Assembly (NCBI RefSeq): GCF_020740795.1
Contig: NC_067282.1
Span: 139,300,858-139,364,857 of the forward strand
Source: Apus apus
Lineage: Eukaryota; Chordata; Aves; Apodiformes; Apodidae
Length of the DNA stretch: 64,000 bases
Direction: 5' to 3'
Shown here: positions 11,101 to 26,100 of the stretch, piece by piece
Layout of the letters: each line of letters opens with the position of its first letter
Position numbering within the stretch: position 1 is the first letter of the stretch
Notes under the pieces: model-generated
The model's input: the letters and a program-made list of their open reading frames with translations, nothing else
Database searches by the model: none
What the model was told of the DNA's origin: nothing
Translations under genes and position numbers: made by a program

Positions 11101-14100
11101 GCTGAAATAAAGCACGTGAAGCAGCTGGCTTATGTGGAGAGCACTGAGAGAAAGCTGTACTTTATACAGCCTGTGCACCACAGTTATACATTATCGGGCT
11201 GTACATTCAAACCCATCTGAGGTTTAATTTTCACTAAAATTTTCCAAGTGGGAATTTAATTAGGACTCTCTTCACCAAAACTTGAAAGTTTTGTGCTTCA
11301 CAGGAAGTGCAAAACTTCTCTCCTAACACATGCTGGATAAGCTTCCAGTCGCTTGATGTGTCATATTTCATCAGGTGAACTGTCATGTATGTAGAGGCAG
11401 ACATACCAAGACAAACCTGTCTTTGAGGTAAAGCATGTCTTCAATCTCATGATCAACCTTCTGTGCAGATCCAGCTCTGAGGTGACTTAGCATGCACCCC
11501 TAATGCCAGTATTTTGGTTACATGCCATTTAAATACATCTCATTTTGAGCTTGTGACATGCAGCTATCAAATCCCTTGACAAAAATTTTGTCACCTGCAT
11601 TTGTCACCAAAATGCTGGCCTGCAGGAGCTTACTAAACTTTTGATAAACAAGAACTAGGAAAAAGTGTTTCTGCATTAAAAAATATAAATAATCCCAACA
11701 ATCTGCACAGTAGCACACAGTGATTCTTTCTACATAACCTCTGTTGAAAACCTTTACCTTGGGTACTCCTTTCCATCAGTCTCCTTCTGCAATAATTATC
11801 ATTCTGATTTCTGTATATACATTCCTGAAACCTCACTGCATGGAGGATTTATTTGTAACTTATGGATATAATAGTGGAATCAAATTCTTAAATGTGTTTG
11901 GTAATTTTTTGTGATTTCAAGACAAACAGAATAAATCCTTGTCTCACACTGAAGCATTGTGGTAACAGCATATTTCCAATAAGATTATAAAGAACAATAA
12001 CAGGAAAAGCTTTATAAACCCAAAACATGAAGACTATGTTTTTGTGGATGGATGGCTATGTGAGTGTATGCATACTTCTGTTAACATTAGATTTCCAGAA
12101 GGAATTTAAACTACAGCAACTGGAAAAGCATCTTCTAGGCAATAAATTAAAATAGTGGGAATATGTTTTCCCTCAGGAAGAGAAATTATAATGAAATTCA
12201 GATTTAGATTTCTTCCTAGAAATACTGCAGCTCTTTGAGATAATCTGTGGCAAAACCAAGTAAAATAATTTAATAAGATAATTCAAAATACCATGCAGAT
12301 TTCCTTCCCCTTTTAGCAAATTCTGAAAGCTCTTTTCTTTGCAAAAAAGCTGACAGAGACAAGCCTGTCCTCTCCTTCATTTGCCAGCTTTCCAAATGGC
12401 ACATCTGACTGCCATAAAAACACAAAAAGGGAGGGGGGTTGGAATTTAATTCAAGAGCAGTACAAAGTCCAGCTACCACTTTCCTGCTGTTTCACAGCAT
12501 TTCATTATTTTGCTTAATAAGTTCATCTCCTCAAGAATTTTCTCTTCACCTTATATTATTAAAAGTAATAAGTTTTTCTGGATTGGGGGTTTTCCCAACA
12601 GAAAAACCAATTTATGTATGTCCTTCAATAATGACAGGAAAAGATTATTTCCCATTATATTGCACACTTTTCATATCTCCACCACAGCTTATCATTCAAT
12701 AAATGTTAGTCTGCAACTTGTTCCTTTCCTCAAAGAAGTTTAATTTCTGTATTAACCTGTTTTTCCCAGGCAACACCTTGCTAGAAAGGATCCCTACAGC
12801 AGTGAAATTAGTTTGTCAAAGAAACCATTTAGAAATCTCTTGTTGCCGATAATATTGTCTTCAGTTAATAAAAGCACATACAGTCAGCTTACATTTAATT
12901 CACTGAAACACACATGCACACAGACATAGGCACTCATTCTTAATAACACATTTTATACCACGAATGCATCCTTTTAAAGCAAAAGGTGAATTCTACATCT
13001 ATATCCAATTACAGGTCCAGAGCTGTGTTGATGCAGCAGAGCCCAACCTCTGGCACAAAGCTTGCGTAAGCAGCGCCGGTGTAGAGGTGAGTCACCTAGC
13101 CCCAGGGATCTGCCTCTGGTTGGCAGCGGTGACAGTGCTCCCATGGAAGCAAGACTGTGGGAGATGCTTGAGTTGTGGTGTGGCAGGGAGAGAAGCAGGC
13201 TGCAGAAGGGAGGAGAAAGCACAGCCTAGGGACTCATGCTGGCCTCATCCAGATGACTACAGAGAGCAGATGGACACGTCTAACTGGCTGTCACATGCTC
13301 CTCAAGCTCCAACAGCCCCTGAAGCCATCTCAGGCCCTATCCCACTGCTTATTCCATGTCCTAACACCATACCTTGAAAGGCCACCTGCATAAAGGGCAG
13401 AAGTGTGAGCTGGAAAGGATGGAAGGGTGACCAGGGGTGGGGAGAGGGTCTTAGCTAGAGATGTAGTTTCCTCCCCTGAGGCTGCAGGTGAGGACAAAGC
13501 CTACTGCTGAGCACAAGCACCAGATCTAACTGGCAGCCTCCAGCTGTCTGTGGATAAAGGAGGCAAGAGGTGGCTTAAGCTGTTCTGGTTAACCTCCTCC
13601 TTTCTCTGGATGGATGTATGCATAGTTCATCACTGGCTCTGCCGTATACTCAACCTCTTATTTGCCCTGTTATTAATGGTGATGACCATTTAAATACTTT
13701 AAATGGTGAAACAAAACTCAAATGCAAGTAGGGGATGCAGCAAGATAGAGTGAGCTTTTAGAGAATGAAGAGACAGCTATTCGAGGGAGAAAAGCCAAAA
13801 GTACCTTATTTATTTACATATATATGCACATTATACATATATTTAATATTTTATACACAAATATTTGCAAATCAGATGAGGAGTACAAGAGAGAAGTCCC
13901 ATATAGCCATGGAAGCTAATATATGTTCTTAATTTTTAAACTATTAGAGTCTTTTTTCCTTCTGAATGAGCCTGTTTGATTTATTTTTATAAAGACGTCG
14001 AGAATTACCTTGATGCCAGTTTGCCAGCAGAATTCTCTAATGGCTCTCATCATGACCACTCCGACTGGAAAGGTTGCATTTTCAACTTCCTTTCCTGTAG

Positions 14101-17100
14101 ACGTCTTTATAAAATCAGAACCTGAAAGGAAGTAAAACGATTTAGCGTAGCTTTAGAACAAGATCCACTTTGCACATGCATAGTTCACACCCTCCAAAGA
14201 TGTTCTCATGCCCTCATGTCCTTATGCTTCACAGCAGTTATGAAGCATTCCTCTACATGTACGTCTCTGTGGTGTTGGTACTAACCTTGCTCTGGTTGAG
14301 GCTGGAGTAGGAGGATGACACACATCCAGTTTCAGAGCAAGTCAGACATCACAGTGGCTAAATGAACATCACGGCTCTTTATTCTTTGCTGTAGCTACCA
14401 GACCAATCTCTTCAGGACAGTCCAATATAATATATGTTCCTGTACAGACACTCAATATATGCATATATATACTTTTACAGGAATGTGTCTGACTAACCAC
14501 AATGGAAATTATTTCCTCCAAACAAATTTTGCTTATAAATCAACATTTTAGTCTTTGCACAAAGATGATTCAAATAGAAACAGTTTTCATCAGTTTATTT
14601 AGTTTAATTTTTAGTTTCACATTTGACATTCTAATACTGTTATCTCCCACTACTGTTGAAAATGAAACAAATTCCATGTGTATTTATGAAAGCAGCTGTG
14701 TAATACTGTAAACTGGGAAAAAAATTCCCTTCTTAGGCATTCTGCAACTGTAACATTGCAAATTACCATACTTAAAGCCATGGTCTGATATACTGTAGTA
14801 AGAAGGCCAAAACATCTGTGATATTCAAAGGTGAATCAGCATTAGCTTATTTTTTTTCTGGTTTCTAAGTTGTGAACAATATTCTCTACTGCCTGTCCTG
14901 AATACTTGTGTAGTGTTCTTGTGCATTTTTGCTGGTTTGGGTTGGCTTAAAAGGAATCCTGCAGCACAATACAACAAAAACCTAAGGAACTAACAAAAAA
15001 AAACTTGCCTTGCAGTGCATGATCTTGCATTGACACAATACAATGACAAAACTTTAATTGCATTAGGATGTACTTCATCCCTGGGAAGCTACTTCTTAGA
15101 AAAGGTGTACTGTGGGATCATTAATTATCAAAAGTAATCGGGAGAAGAAGAGGGATAATTCAAACATCATGTAGTAGTGCATCAGCCACTTAAGTCAATT
15201 GGAACTGCATCTGCTTCCACTTCAAATTTGGCTTAGGGTCCATTTTGTCTCTTACTGGAACGATGATGCCTCTACAAAATCCCCTAGAGTAAGAAAGGAA
15301 AGTTTCACTACTAGCTCAAACTGAAGAGTTGCCTAGACTACATTTTGACAGCATGCTGCAGCACACTCCAGAGACCCATCTTCCTGATGACACAGCTGAC
15401 TGGCACACAGCCTGGTCTCAGCCTGATGGGAAGTTACGACAAAGCCAGGGATGTTTCTGCGTCCTGTGATTTAAACATAACCAAATGGTATCACTAACAT
15501 TGTGTCTTGTAAGACAGTGGTTTTCTCTGTAGACTTTCTGTCTAGGCACTACCTCAGCCCAGTGGTGATTTAATTGCACCCTCCTATGGCAATTCCCATT
15601 CTAAAGAGAAACAGTTATTTGCAAAAAAACTTCTAACTCCAAGGGAAGGGCAATGTGCAAAAGAGGCAATTAATAGTTGATTGAGCTTTGCAAGGAACAG
15701 AGCACATAGGAGAGACAATTGCGTTACATATTTCAGAACTACTCCCTTCCAGAGAAACCCTATGGGCATCTGAGAGTCGCATTAAAACAAGTAACAGTAG
15801 AAGTGAAACTTCAACATTGCCAAATTATATTTTTAATTTCCCTTTCAAAATGTAGCACTTAAAGTCCTTCAGTGCAATACTTCCCATTTTTTCTAGTATA
15901 AGGTAAGTCAAAGCTTTTATAAGTCTTATAATTACAAGTCTCTATGGTACAGTTTCATTAAAAACTTTCATTAAACAACAGCTGCCCTTGTATATGGTCT
16001 TCTAATCAATTTGGTCAAACAGAATGACTTCTAATCAGCTGTTGATAAAAATAGAAGATGAAATTTTAATTCTAATAGATTAACCACAAACTCAAGATAG
16101 TCTTCAAAATCCATCTAGCTCTATTCTCCAGTGGATTTAACGACTATTCAGCAACTCATTACTAAATAGAACAAGATGAACATTTTCCAGTTCATTAAAG
16201 AAATGTACTATGTATTTTTGCATTGTCCTCATGATTCGTTACAGGGAGTCTTAATTACAAGATAATGGATAATGGTTATTAAATGCAGACTCCAGTAATG
16301 AAGCTCTATTCATTTGCGAGCCTCAGAGACTGCAATGAGGGGAAAATAAAATTACTAGCTTCAAAAGATTAACGGATCAAATTATTATTCAATTTTGAAA
16401 ATCTCATTCAGACTTCATAGAAACAAGAAGAGATTAAAAACTAGTATTAGTACAAAAGTAGTGCATTTATATATTTATTTTTAAATAATATCTTAAGGCT
16501 ATTACCAGAATAATCAGCTTTAGATGTGATTATTAGACAAACATACAGCCAATTTAGTAGCATCCTCTAACAATGAAAACAATACATTTTTATTTCCTGA
16601 ACACATTCTATTTATGACACAAGAGCTTGCTACCAGGATTGCACGCAGCCTCCCACAGAAGACAGAAAAAGCACGCTAGCAGAGAATGTCACAATGGAAG
16701 GTGCTACTAACATTCAGATTTCAGAAATGGAAAAGGGGATTTAAAAATCAACGACTGCTGTAAAAAGCACCTCATTAAGTAGAGTGTATGCCAACCTTGT
16801 AATAATGAGGGAGTTTCACCCAGTCTGTTTCTTATTCGAATTTTCAAAAACAAGTCTAAGTAATGAAGGCCAGCAGGAGTTTCATCTGGAAATTTAGGTG
16901 ATGATTTTAAAACAGAATTTTATTACCCATCTTCTAATTTTCGTACGAACGCATACACTTCAAAAATCAAGGCTAACGTTAAAGTACGTGCTGGATTTCT
17001 TTCCTTTTCCTTAGAGTAGGTTACATGATTCAATGAAACATTAAAGATTTTTAAAAATTACTTCTTCAGGGAGAATTTCTAAGCCCAGAGAGCCTGGAAA

Positions 17101-20100
17101 AGGCCACACTTTCTACTCTTTTCCAATGTATAACCACAACAGCAAAATGCCTTTTAAGGCAGTGAGTCATGTAAGACTCCTTGAATCAACAGAGTGGGGA
17201 CATCAAAGCCTTTTTGAAACACAGCAGCATCACTAACCTTTTTCAGGCGGGTTTGCTGCCAACCTAATAACGCACCTGCATGTGGTTCATTACAGCACCA
17301 CAGCCTGGCAAGCACAAACTGCATTGTCTTAATTTAACCAGAGATGGAAATCTAAGTAAACCCTATGAAATGTGAACAGTGCTGCAGCCTCTGTTTGAGA
17401 GTCTCTCTCTGGTCAAAAACAACAGAGCTCTCAGTTTCACTGGGAGCCAGACCACTTGGGCTGCAGTCACACATCTTGTGAAATCAAGTAGAGTATTTTG
17501 AAATCAAGTAGAGTGTCTTGGGATAACATCCTGGAGGGAAGAGGGGCCCATGAAAGCTGGCTGATATTTAAGGATCACCTTCTCCAGGCCCAAGAGCATT
17601 GCATCCCAACTAAGAGGAAGTCAAGCAGAAACTTGAGCCAAGAGGCCAGCATGGATGAGTAAGCAGCTCCTAGAAAAGCTTAAACTTAAGAAGAAAGCTT
17701 ACATGGGGTGAAAGCTAGGGCAGGTATCCTGGGAGGATTACAGAGAGGTTGTCCAAGCAGCTAGGGATCAGGTTAGGAAAGCCAAATCCCTCCTAGAATT
17801 AAATCTCACCAGGGATGTTAAAAACAATAAGAAAAGCTTCTTTAGGTATGTTGGGGAGAAAAGGACAACCAAGGAGAGTGTAGGTCCTCTCCTGAAAGAA
17901 ACAGGTGACATAGTAACAGGACATTGAGAAGGCTGAGGTCCTCAATGACTTCTTTGCTTCAGTCTTCTCTGGCGAGTGCTCCAGCCTCAACACAAAGGCC
18001 ACAACAGGTGAAAGCAGGGACTGGGAGAGTGGATTACCCCCCAGTGTTGGAGTAGAGCAGGTTCTTGACCATCTAAAGAACCTGAAGGTGCATAAATCTA
18101 TGGGACCCGATGGGATTCACCCATGGGTCCTGAGGGAGCTGGCAGATGCAGTTGCTAAGCCTGTGTCCATCATATTTGAGAGGTCATGGCAGCGTGGTGA
18201 GGTTCCCACTGATTTGAAAAAAGAGAACATAGCCCCTGTTTTTAAAAAGGGGAAAAAGGAAGACCCAGGGAACTAGAGGCTGGTCAGTCTCACCTCTGTG
18301 CCCAGTAAGATCATGGAGCAGATCCTCCTGGAAAGTCTGCTAAGGCACATGGAAAATAAAGAGGTGATTGGTGACAGCCAACATAGCTTCACTAAGGGCA
18401 AGTCATGCCTGACCAATCTGGTGGCCTTCTACAACAAGGCTACAGACGTTGTGGACGGTGGCAGAGCAACTGACATCATCTACCTGGATTTGTGCAGGGC
18501 ATTTGACACTGTCCCACACAACATCATGGTCTCCAAACTGACAAGACATGGGTTTGACAGATGGACCACTCGGTGGATAAGAAATTGGCTGGATGGCCTC
18601 ACCCAGAGAGTTGTGGTCAATGGCTCAATGTCCAAATGGAGGCAGGTGACGAGTGGTGTCCCCCAGGGGTCACTATTGGGACCAGTGTTGTTTAACATCT
18701 TTGTTGGAGACATGGACAGTGGGATTGAGTGTATCCTCAGCAAGTTTGCTGATGATACCAGGCTGCGTGGTGTGGTTGACACCCAAGAGGGAAGGGAAGC
18801 CATCCAGAGGGACCTTGACAGGCTGGAGAGGTGGGCCAGTGCCAACCTCATGAAGTTCAACAAGGCCAAGTGCAAGGTCCTGCACCTGAGCTGGCACAAC
18901 CCCAGGCACAAATACAGGCTGGGGGAGAATGGCTAGAGAGAAGTCCTAACGAGAAGGACTTGGGGAGTGGTAGTAGAGGAGAAGCCCAACATGAGCCACC
19001 AGTGTGCGCTGGAGCCCAGAGAGCCAACTGCATCCTGGGCTGCATCAAAAGAATTGTGGCCAGCAGGGCCAGGGATGTGATTCTGCCCCTCTACTCTGCT
19101 CTACCCCACCTGGAATACTGTGTATAGGTCTGATGCCCTCAGCACAAGAAAGATATAGACCTGTTGGAAAGGGTCCAGAGAAGGGCCACCAAGATGATCA
19201 AAGGCTTGGAGTACCTCTGCTATGCAGACAGGCTAAGAGAATTGGGGCTGTTCAGCCTGGAGAAGAGAAGGCTGCAGGGAGACCTTATAGCAGCCTTCCA
19301 GTACTTGAAAGGGGCCTACAGGAGAGCTGGGGAGGGGCTTTTTATCAGATAAGATAGTGATAGGATAAGGGGTAATGGTTTTAAACTGAGAGAGGGGAGA
19401 TTTGGGTTAGATATTAGGAAGAAATTCTTCACTACAAGGGTGGTGAGGAAGTGGAATGGGTTGCCCAGGGAGGTTGTTTATGCCCCATTCCTGGAGGTTT
19501 TTAAGGCCAGGTTGGACGAGGTTTTTGTGCAACCTGGTCTAGTGGTGGGGTTCCCTGCTCATGGCAGGGGGGTTAGAACTTGATGATCTTTAAGCTCCCT
19601 TCCAACCTTAATGATTCTATGATTCTATAATATGATTCTATGATTCTGAGATATTAAATCCCCTCTTCCCTTGTGCTCTCACCTGCCTAGATGCACACAA
19701 CACTCAGCCACTGCATCCCACCAAAGACCACTCCAAATAAGCCAGCTGAATGCACACATGCTAAAAAGAAAATCAGTGTCTTCATAATGAGTTGCCTAAC
19801 TCCATACCTAGAAGTCAAGATGAAGTTCATTATATTATTTCTATTCTAGATATTCACACAGACTTATTTCTGGTAGCACCTGAGCAGAGGTGTACAGCTG
19901 AGGTATACAGAAGCTGAATGACTTGACCAAGGCCTCTCAGCAAGCATTTGGTAGGGCAGGGATTGAACGCCCTAGTCACTCCAAGGCCAGAAGAGCTGCA
20001 TGACTGGCCCACTTTACTGCTTTCCCTTTCATCATCTCAAAATGCTACAAAGCTTCCCAGTCCACGTAACACCACAGCAGAGCATGAGAACTGGAGAATT

Positions 20101-23100
20101 AACTTTAGCTTACAGCATCCAGGAAACACACTCTAGTTCCATAATTAAGCAATAAGGAATAATAAGCAGTTTAACAATCGTGGAGTAATCACAACCTTTT
20201 GGTTGTGAAGTGCTTCAAATGCCCGTGGGGAAGGATTATCTCCTGATAACTGCAGTCTCTGTGTTGTTGCCTTACTCTTAATAAAGAGCAAAGGATGCAT
20301 CTGGCAGTTTTAAACAATAGTTTAGAGAAAGATGCTTGCAGAGGGAGAATTATGCCATGCTACTTTGTAAGTACTTGCAATGAGTACACATATATCATGG
20401 TTGCTACAACTCAGATATAATATGCTGTGACATAGGGTGAACACATACCCTTCCAAGACTTGTAGGACTGGTGACAAAAAGAGGCAGAGGAGACCTGCAA
20501 AGGCCCCGTAAGTTTGTGCTGACAAGACAGCAATGACAAAATCATACACTGTCAAATGTGCATAAAGTCCTATTAGCTAAGCACCTTCTATTTTGTAAGT
20601 ATCTAAAATAAGGGTCTTAAGATTCACACAATTAGCCTGACTAGAGGCAACCAGGTTATCAACCCTCTGAAAATAAAAGGCAGGGAAAGATACAAAAGGC
20701 TAATGTAGTAGCTAATTCTTGTCTGTTGAGTCATCATAATTGCCCACTTACATGTCCTTATCTTACTCCAGTGGCAAGATGAAACACATTCCCTGATAGA
20801 GTTAACTTTGCCGTTGAGGAGAAGAACAGAATAAGAAGCTGTGACATCTCATTTTAGCTTTAACTCCATCATCCGTGTTTTCACACACCTCTGTCTAAGC
20901 TACCATTTTGAAAAATGCTAGCTTGTAACCTGGGCTTTTGTGAACTGCCTATTTTTTTGCAATTTTTTTATTATTTTTTTTTTTTTAAGTGCCTGTACAG
21001 AGAGTAAAGCTTGGTTTTCAAGACTCAGAATGGATGCTTCTGCTCTTGTACAAAACCTCCAGTAACAGGCATTCTGCAGGCCAAATGATGCCCTTAGGAG
21101 CACTTACACATGCACACGATGGGACAAATTATTAAGTCCATATTCATGCGAAATTCCCTGTAGATGATGTTTGAAAGAATCCAGCATTGTTGAATTATGC
21201 ATAGCTCGCTAATGCACTACAGGTCTCCACAGAATACTATTACTTAATTAGTATTAGTTTCTTGTGTGTTCATTTAAACTGTGTTTCTTCAGAAGGTTCA
21301 ACAGAAAGATCCATACCACTTTATGTTGCTCAGCTACTTAGCATGGGCTCTTGCTATTTTTAGAGCATTCCTTCTAATCCAATCCCTATTTTCTACAGTG
21401 AAAGAGAAGATAAATAATTGACATGGTTCAGGTTCAAAAGCCGCAGCTGGAATCCCTGTCAATGGTGGCTCTTGGCTTTAGGCTTCAAACCACACTAAAG
21501 CACAGGAGGAAACATGCTTCCAGTCCCCTCTCGTATTGCCAGGCAGAAACAGTGTTTGGAGATGCCAGGGTACAGAAGCACTTCAGGCTATATGCTGCTG
21601 GAACAGCCATTCCTCTTCCTCTCCAAAGAGGAAGCAGCAGGATATCCTCCCAAGAGTGACTAATGGGACCACAAGGATGTTTAAGGAATCCCTGTATTGT
21701 TAAACGTCATGTTTCTTTATCGAGATCTCCTTTTTTCTTCTTTAAAACTGTTTACCATGTAATTACACTCAAGGGATTGACAATGTATGACCTATATTTT
21801 TTTTTTTTTTCCAGCTGGCATTACTGGAACCAGTTAACAGTTTGCCTAACAACACAGGACAAGCCAAAAATAGAAAGAGGAAATAAATCAATGCATCCCA
21901 ACACCTAATCCTAACCTTACTAAAATTGCTGAGAAAAAATACACCTTTCCTCTCAGCTTATCCACTCACAATGCTGCTTTCCCTTACCGACTCCTCCGTG
22001 AGCTATTTTTTGCCACACCTCTTCAAATTTTGAGCATGACACAAAATACAAGAGACATCAGTGCAAATCTCCTCTCTACTTTAGCATAGGCTCAGCTTGA
22101 GAGCAGATCCCAGTGCACCCAGGGTGGGACACAGTGCTGGTGGCACAGCTCTGGCTCCAGGTGCTCGAACTCGTGGCCTCCTCCAGCACGATACCCCTTG
22201 ACAAAACAGAAGCAGGCGGCCAAAGCATGTTTTATCCAATGAAGAGAAGAGTGAACAGGATCAAAGAAGTAGCAGAAGTGGTACGTAGAAATAGAAGCCT
22301 GTCAGTTACCATTAGCTTTATGATGTGGCTGTTCCATCAGCTACCAAAATATCTGAAGAGTAAGGGGAAAGGGAGTAGAAGAACAATAAACAACTGCAAA
22401 AAGCATGGATAGTGTGCTGGTGGTGGGAACAGCTGCAGCACCTGTCTAAAATCTAGTGGAAGTGCCGTGCAGCATGCATGGAGGCATAGAGCAGCAGACT
22501 TGCTTCTTCTCATTGCCACCACCACAATTACACAATGGCTACCTACAAAAAGAGTCAGTCACAGCTTTCAACACCTCATTCAGACTCTTTTCTGCCAAGA
22601 TCACAGAATCACTGAATGCCAGGTTGGAAGATAGGGATGGCTGAATTCTGCAGATTGTCTTAATGTACTAAGGTCATAATTTGCATTAAAAAAAGCTAAA
22701 GGTTATAAAATAACACATTGTCTCTGTACAGGGATATGGATTTGGCCAGGGGCTGAGAGGGGGGATGGTGCCTTTACCTGCTTTGGCAGGATGTTAGTGT
22801 CCTACATATAGCAGCTAAAAGCACTCTGAGCCTTTGAGAAGGAATGACATTCATTCTCTTTGCTCTACCAGTAACACACAGGTCACTGCTAAAACAGGTT
22901 GTTGCTCCTTTATGATGCAACATAAAGGTTGGCCTCTCCTTTCAGATTAGATGCAGGAACTCAGGTTCTCAGCACTGAGCCACGTACCCAAGCTGGGCTG
23001 CGTAAAAAAGCAAAAAGCTGTGGGAGAAACTAGACTTGATTTGAAACTCTCACCCCTTAAACTTCCTTTACAAACACTGGATGCACTGCATCATTTACTT

Positions 23101-26100
23101 GTTCACACTTAAACTAATCTAAACAATGATAAACTATCCTAAACTGTGATATAATTAAAACAGCACTGATCTAGGTCAGGCCTTTTCCCTCTTGGCATTC
23201 TTGGGTTTGAATCAATACATCTCAGTCTCTCAAAATGTTGTTCAATACATGACATATTACAGACTAAGGCTAAACCCTTGATATATCTACCAGTAATAGC
23301 ACTGCAATTTGGAAGAAAATAATAAATATGTATGATTGGTTACAATCACAGAACTACATAGCATATTGTATACCATGTTTTAGCACATTTAGCTTTGTGA
23401 TTTTTAAGGTTGACAACAACTTCAAAACAAATACATTAACATTAAAACTCAGGTATGCTTACACATTGAGCATTAGCTTATAATCAAATTACTAAATTAC
23501 TCAAATTGAAGAAATAGCTATTAAAAATCCATTTGGAAATACTCCACACTGAACAAAGCAAGTAGAAAATCACTCTACTTTATCAAGAAGGTGCTATGAA
23601 TTTTAAATTTTTTAAAATACAACATACATAATACAGCCAAAATCATGACACTTCAATGTCATTTTGAGTGTTTTTCAACACCTCATGATAAAAGCAGTTT
23701 AAGAGTCTGTTCTGACTTTAATCCAGGGAAAGGCAGGATTGATTTTTGAGATTTAAAAGTCATGTCTTAATGCCAAAGTCAAAATCTGTCCAGCATCCAG
23801 CCTCCTTGTCATGCAGAGGATAAATAGCCAGCATAAGCCCTTCTTCCACATTGCTCCCTACATACAATCACAGAATGCCAGGTTGGAAGGGACCTCAAGG
23901 ATCATATGGTCCAACCTTTTTAGGTAATACTACAGTTTATATGAGATGGCTCAGCAACCTGTCAAGCTGAGACTTAGAACCGTCCAATGTGGGGGAATCT
24001 ACCTCTTCCCTTGGTAGACTATTCCAATGTTTGACTGTTCTCATGATGAAAAATTTACCTCTTGTGTCCAATCAGAATCTCCCCAGAAGCAACTTGTACC
24101 CAATACTCCTTGTCTTTTCCATGTGACTCCGTGTAAATAGGGAGTCTCCATTTTCTTGGTAGCCACCCTTTAAGTGCCTGAACATTGTAATAAGGTCTCC
24201 CTAAAACCTTCTTTTCTCAAGGCTGAACAAACCACATAAAAAGCATCTGGCACAGGTCAGGGCTACAGCACTGAGGGGACTTCCAGTATCAAAGGCGTTT
24301 CCCAAGAGCACTTCGTGGGCAATGCCAAACATTTGGCTTTGCCTGAAAAAAAACAACATAAGGTGCCAGATCTCAGTAGACTCATCTGTGATGTGTTTTG
24401 TTTCCTTCTGGCTTTTACAAATCAGGTAGAACTGGTTACTTAGGGGCTTGCATAGAGGGCTGAATATTCAACTTCCAGCTGTCATACAATTAGGGAAATG
24501 TTAGGCATGTTTACTTTAATTTTTATGATACTTGAAAGTCTTCAAAACAATCAACCTACAAACATGCAGATTCTATCATGGACTTCCTGGGTGCAGGTGT
24601 TGGGCATTCTCCTGGTGCAAGAAATATCCAAAGGGTAACATCTTGGAAGGCCCTACCTACACATGAGCCAGCATAGTAAAATGGCAAGTTATGGTTGTTT
24701 TTAAAAGACACTAATCTTACTGACAGCTCCTGCTTCCCAGAAGTGTTCCCTAAGAGTGTTTACTTCTTTCTTCCTTTCCTCACCTTGATAATTTGACATC
24801 TGGCAAAATTGCAAAAGCAACTGTAGCAATCCTGTGTAGCCTGCAATGCATGTGAGAACTTCCAGGTACTGTCAGATGTTTTTCACCACAGTCAGTAGGG
24901 TTGTTTTACAAAGCTCCTAGCTCTTCAGGTAGCCTGAATACCAAAAAGCCTGCCAGAAAAACAACCAGAACCCCTCACTGTGCAGCCACACTGAACAGGA
25001 GGCATCTCTCTGCTGGGGGTCAGGGAAAGACACACGTCTGTTTTCTTAAGAAATCTTCCACTTCACACTGTATTATTTATGATGCTTACATGGCAAAACT
25101 GACAATTTTATTTCAAAGGGATGCTTTATGTTTGTGCATTGCTCCTAAATTTGGACAGACTTTTCTGGCATAACGAGCTACTGAGTGCTATTTTTAAAAA
25201 TTAAGGAAATAAAGAAGTCCCTTAAGCGCTGTCACAAATAGGCAGCAATTCATAAAAAGGTATTTAACATGCTAGGACATTGTTTCTCCACCTCCAGTTG
25301 TCAACAGCCTGTGTGCTGACCTGGTGACAGACTGCAATCATGGTGAGCATCTCAAACCAAAAGTACCAATAACATGCTTAAACAACTGCCTGGGTTTTGG
25401 TTTAAAATATTTTAATCTGATCTAGAAATGCACATTTTGTTAGTCCACCTGCAAAATGAAGAAGATATTTCAATCTTCAAATCTACATTTTATATATAGA
25501 CTTCTTTTTTTGTTTTAATCTACACTAAATGATATTATCATTTTGTACTTTGGCATTCCATTCCTTTTACCGAAATACTGCGAATGAAAGAAACTGGTAT
25601 CAAACTCTCTTTCTGTTAGATGTACATATATCCTCATAGGTATTTAGTGGGAAGTTATTAAATGTCACTGTTCATTGAGACAGTACATTTTATGTCTTTC
25701 TTACAGAAAAGAAAAAAACAAAACAAAACAAAACAAAACAAATTATCTCAAGTTTGTAGTTTTGCATGGAAATATTTCAGACTCTCACTTTGGTATTAAT
25801 GGCTTCTTTATCCAGACGTAACATGTTCAGAAACAGCAGTGGTGAAATAAAACCTGTGTTTTACCAAGTTCTCACTTGCCAAACTGCAGAGGTATTGAGG
25901 GTCTCGTCATCACACCAGGAAGCACCAAAGCCTGGTGTGTACCTTCCTTCTGTAATCTCAAGCTTCTGACATAAATAGCAAAAAGTTGCAGCGCTCTCTC
26001 CATTTGAGCTTGGTCCTAAGCACATTCTGTTTAGGTCATACAGAGCATAACAGCAAGCAAAGCAACCCCACGCTGCACCCCAAAGAAACAGATATTTTAT

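Noticed and set aside
18480..18911. 143-codon minus-strand frame within the long CR1
   Set aside because: Antisense shadow of the reverse transcriptase frame.
22113..22412. 99-codon plus-strand frame in intron 6
   Set aside because: No recognisable domain, no splice context, and of a length expected by chance.
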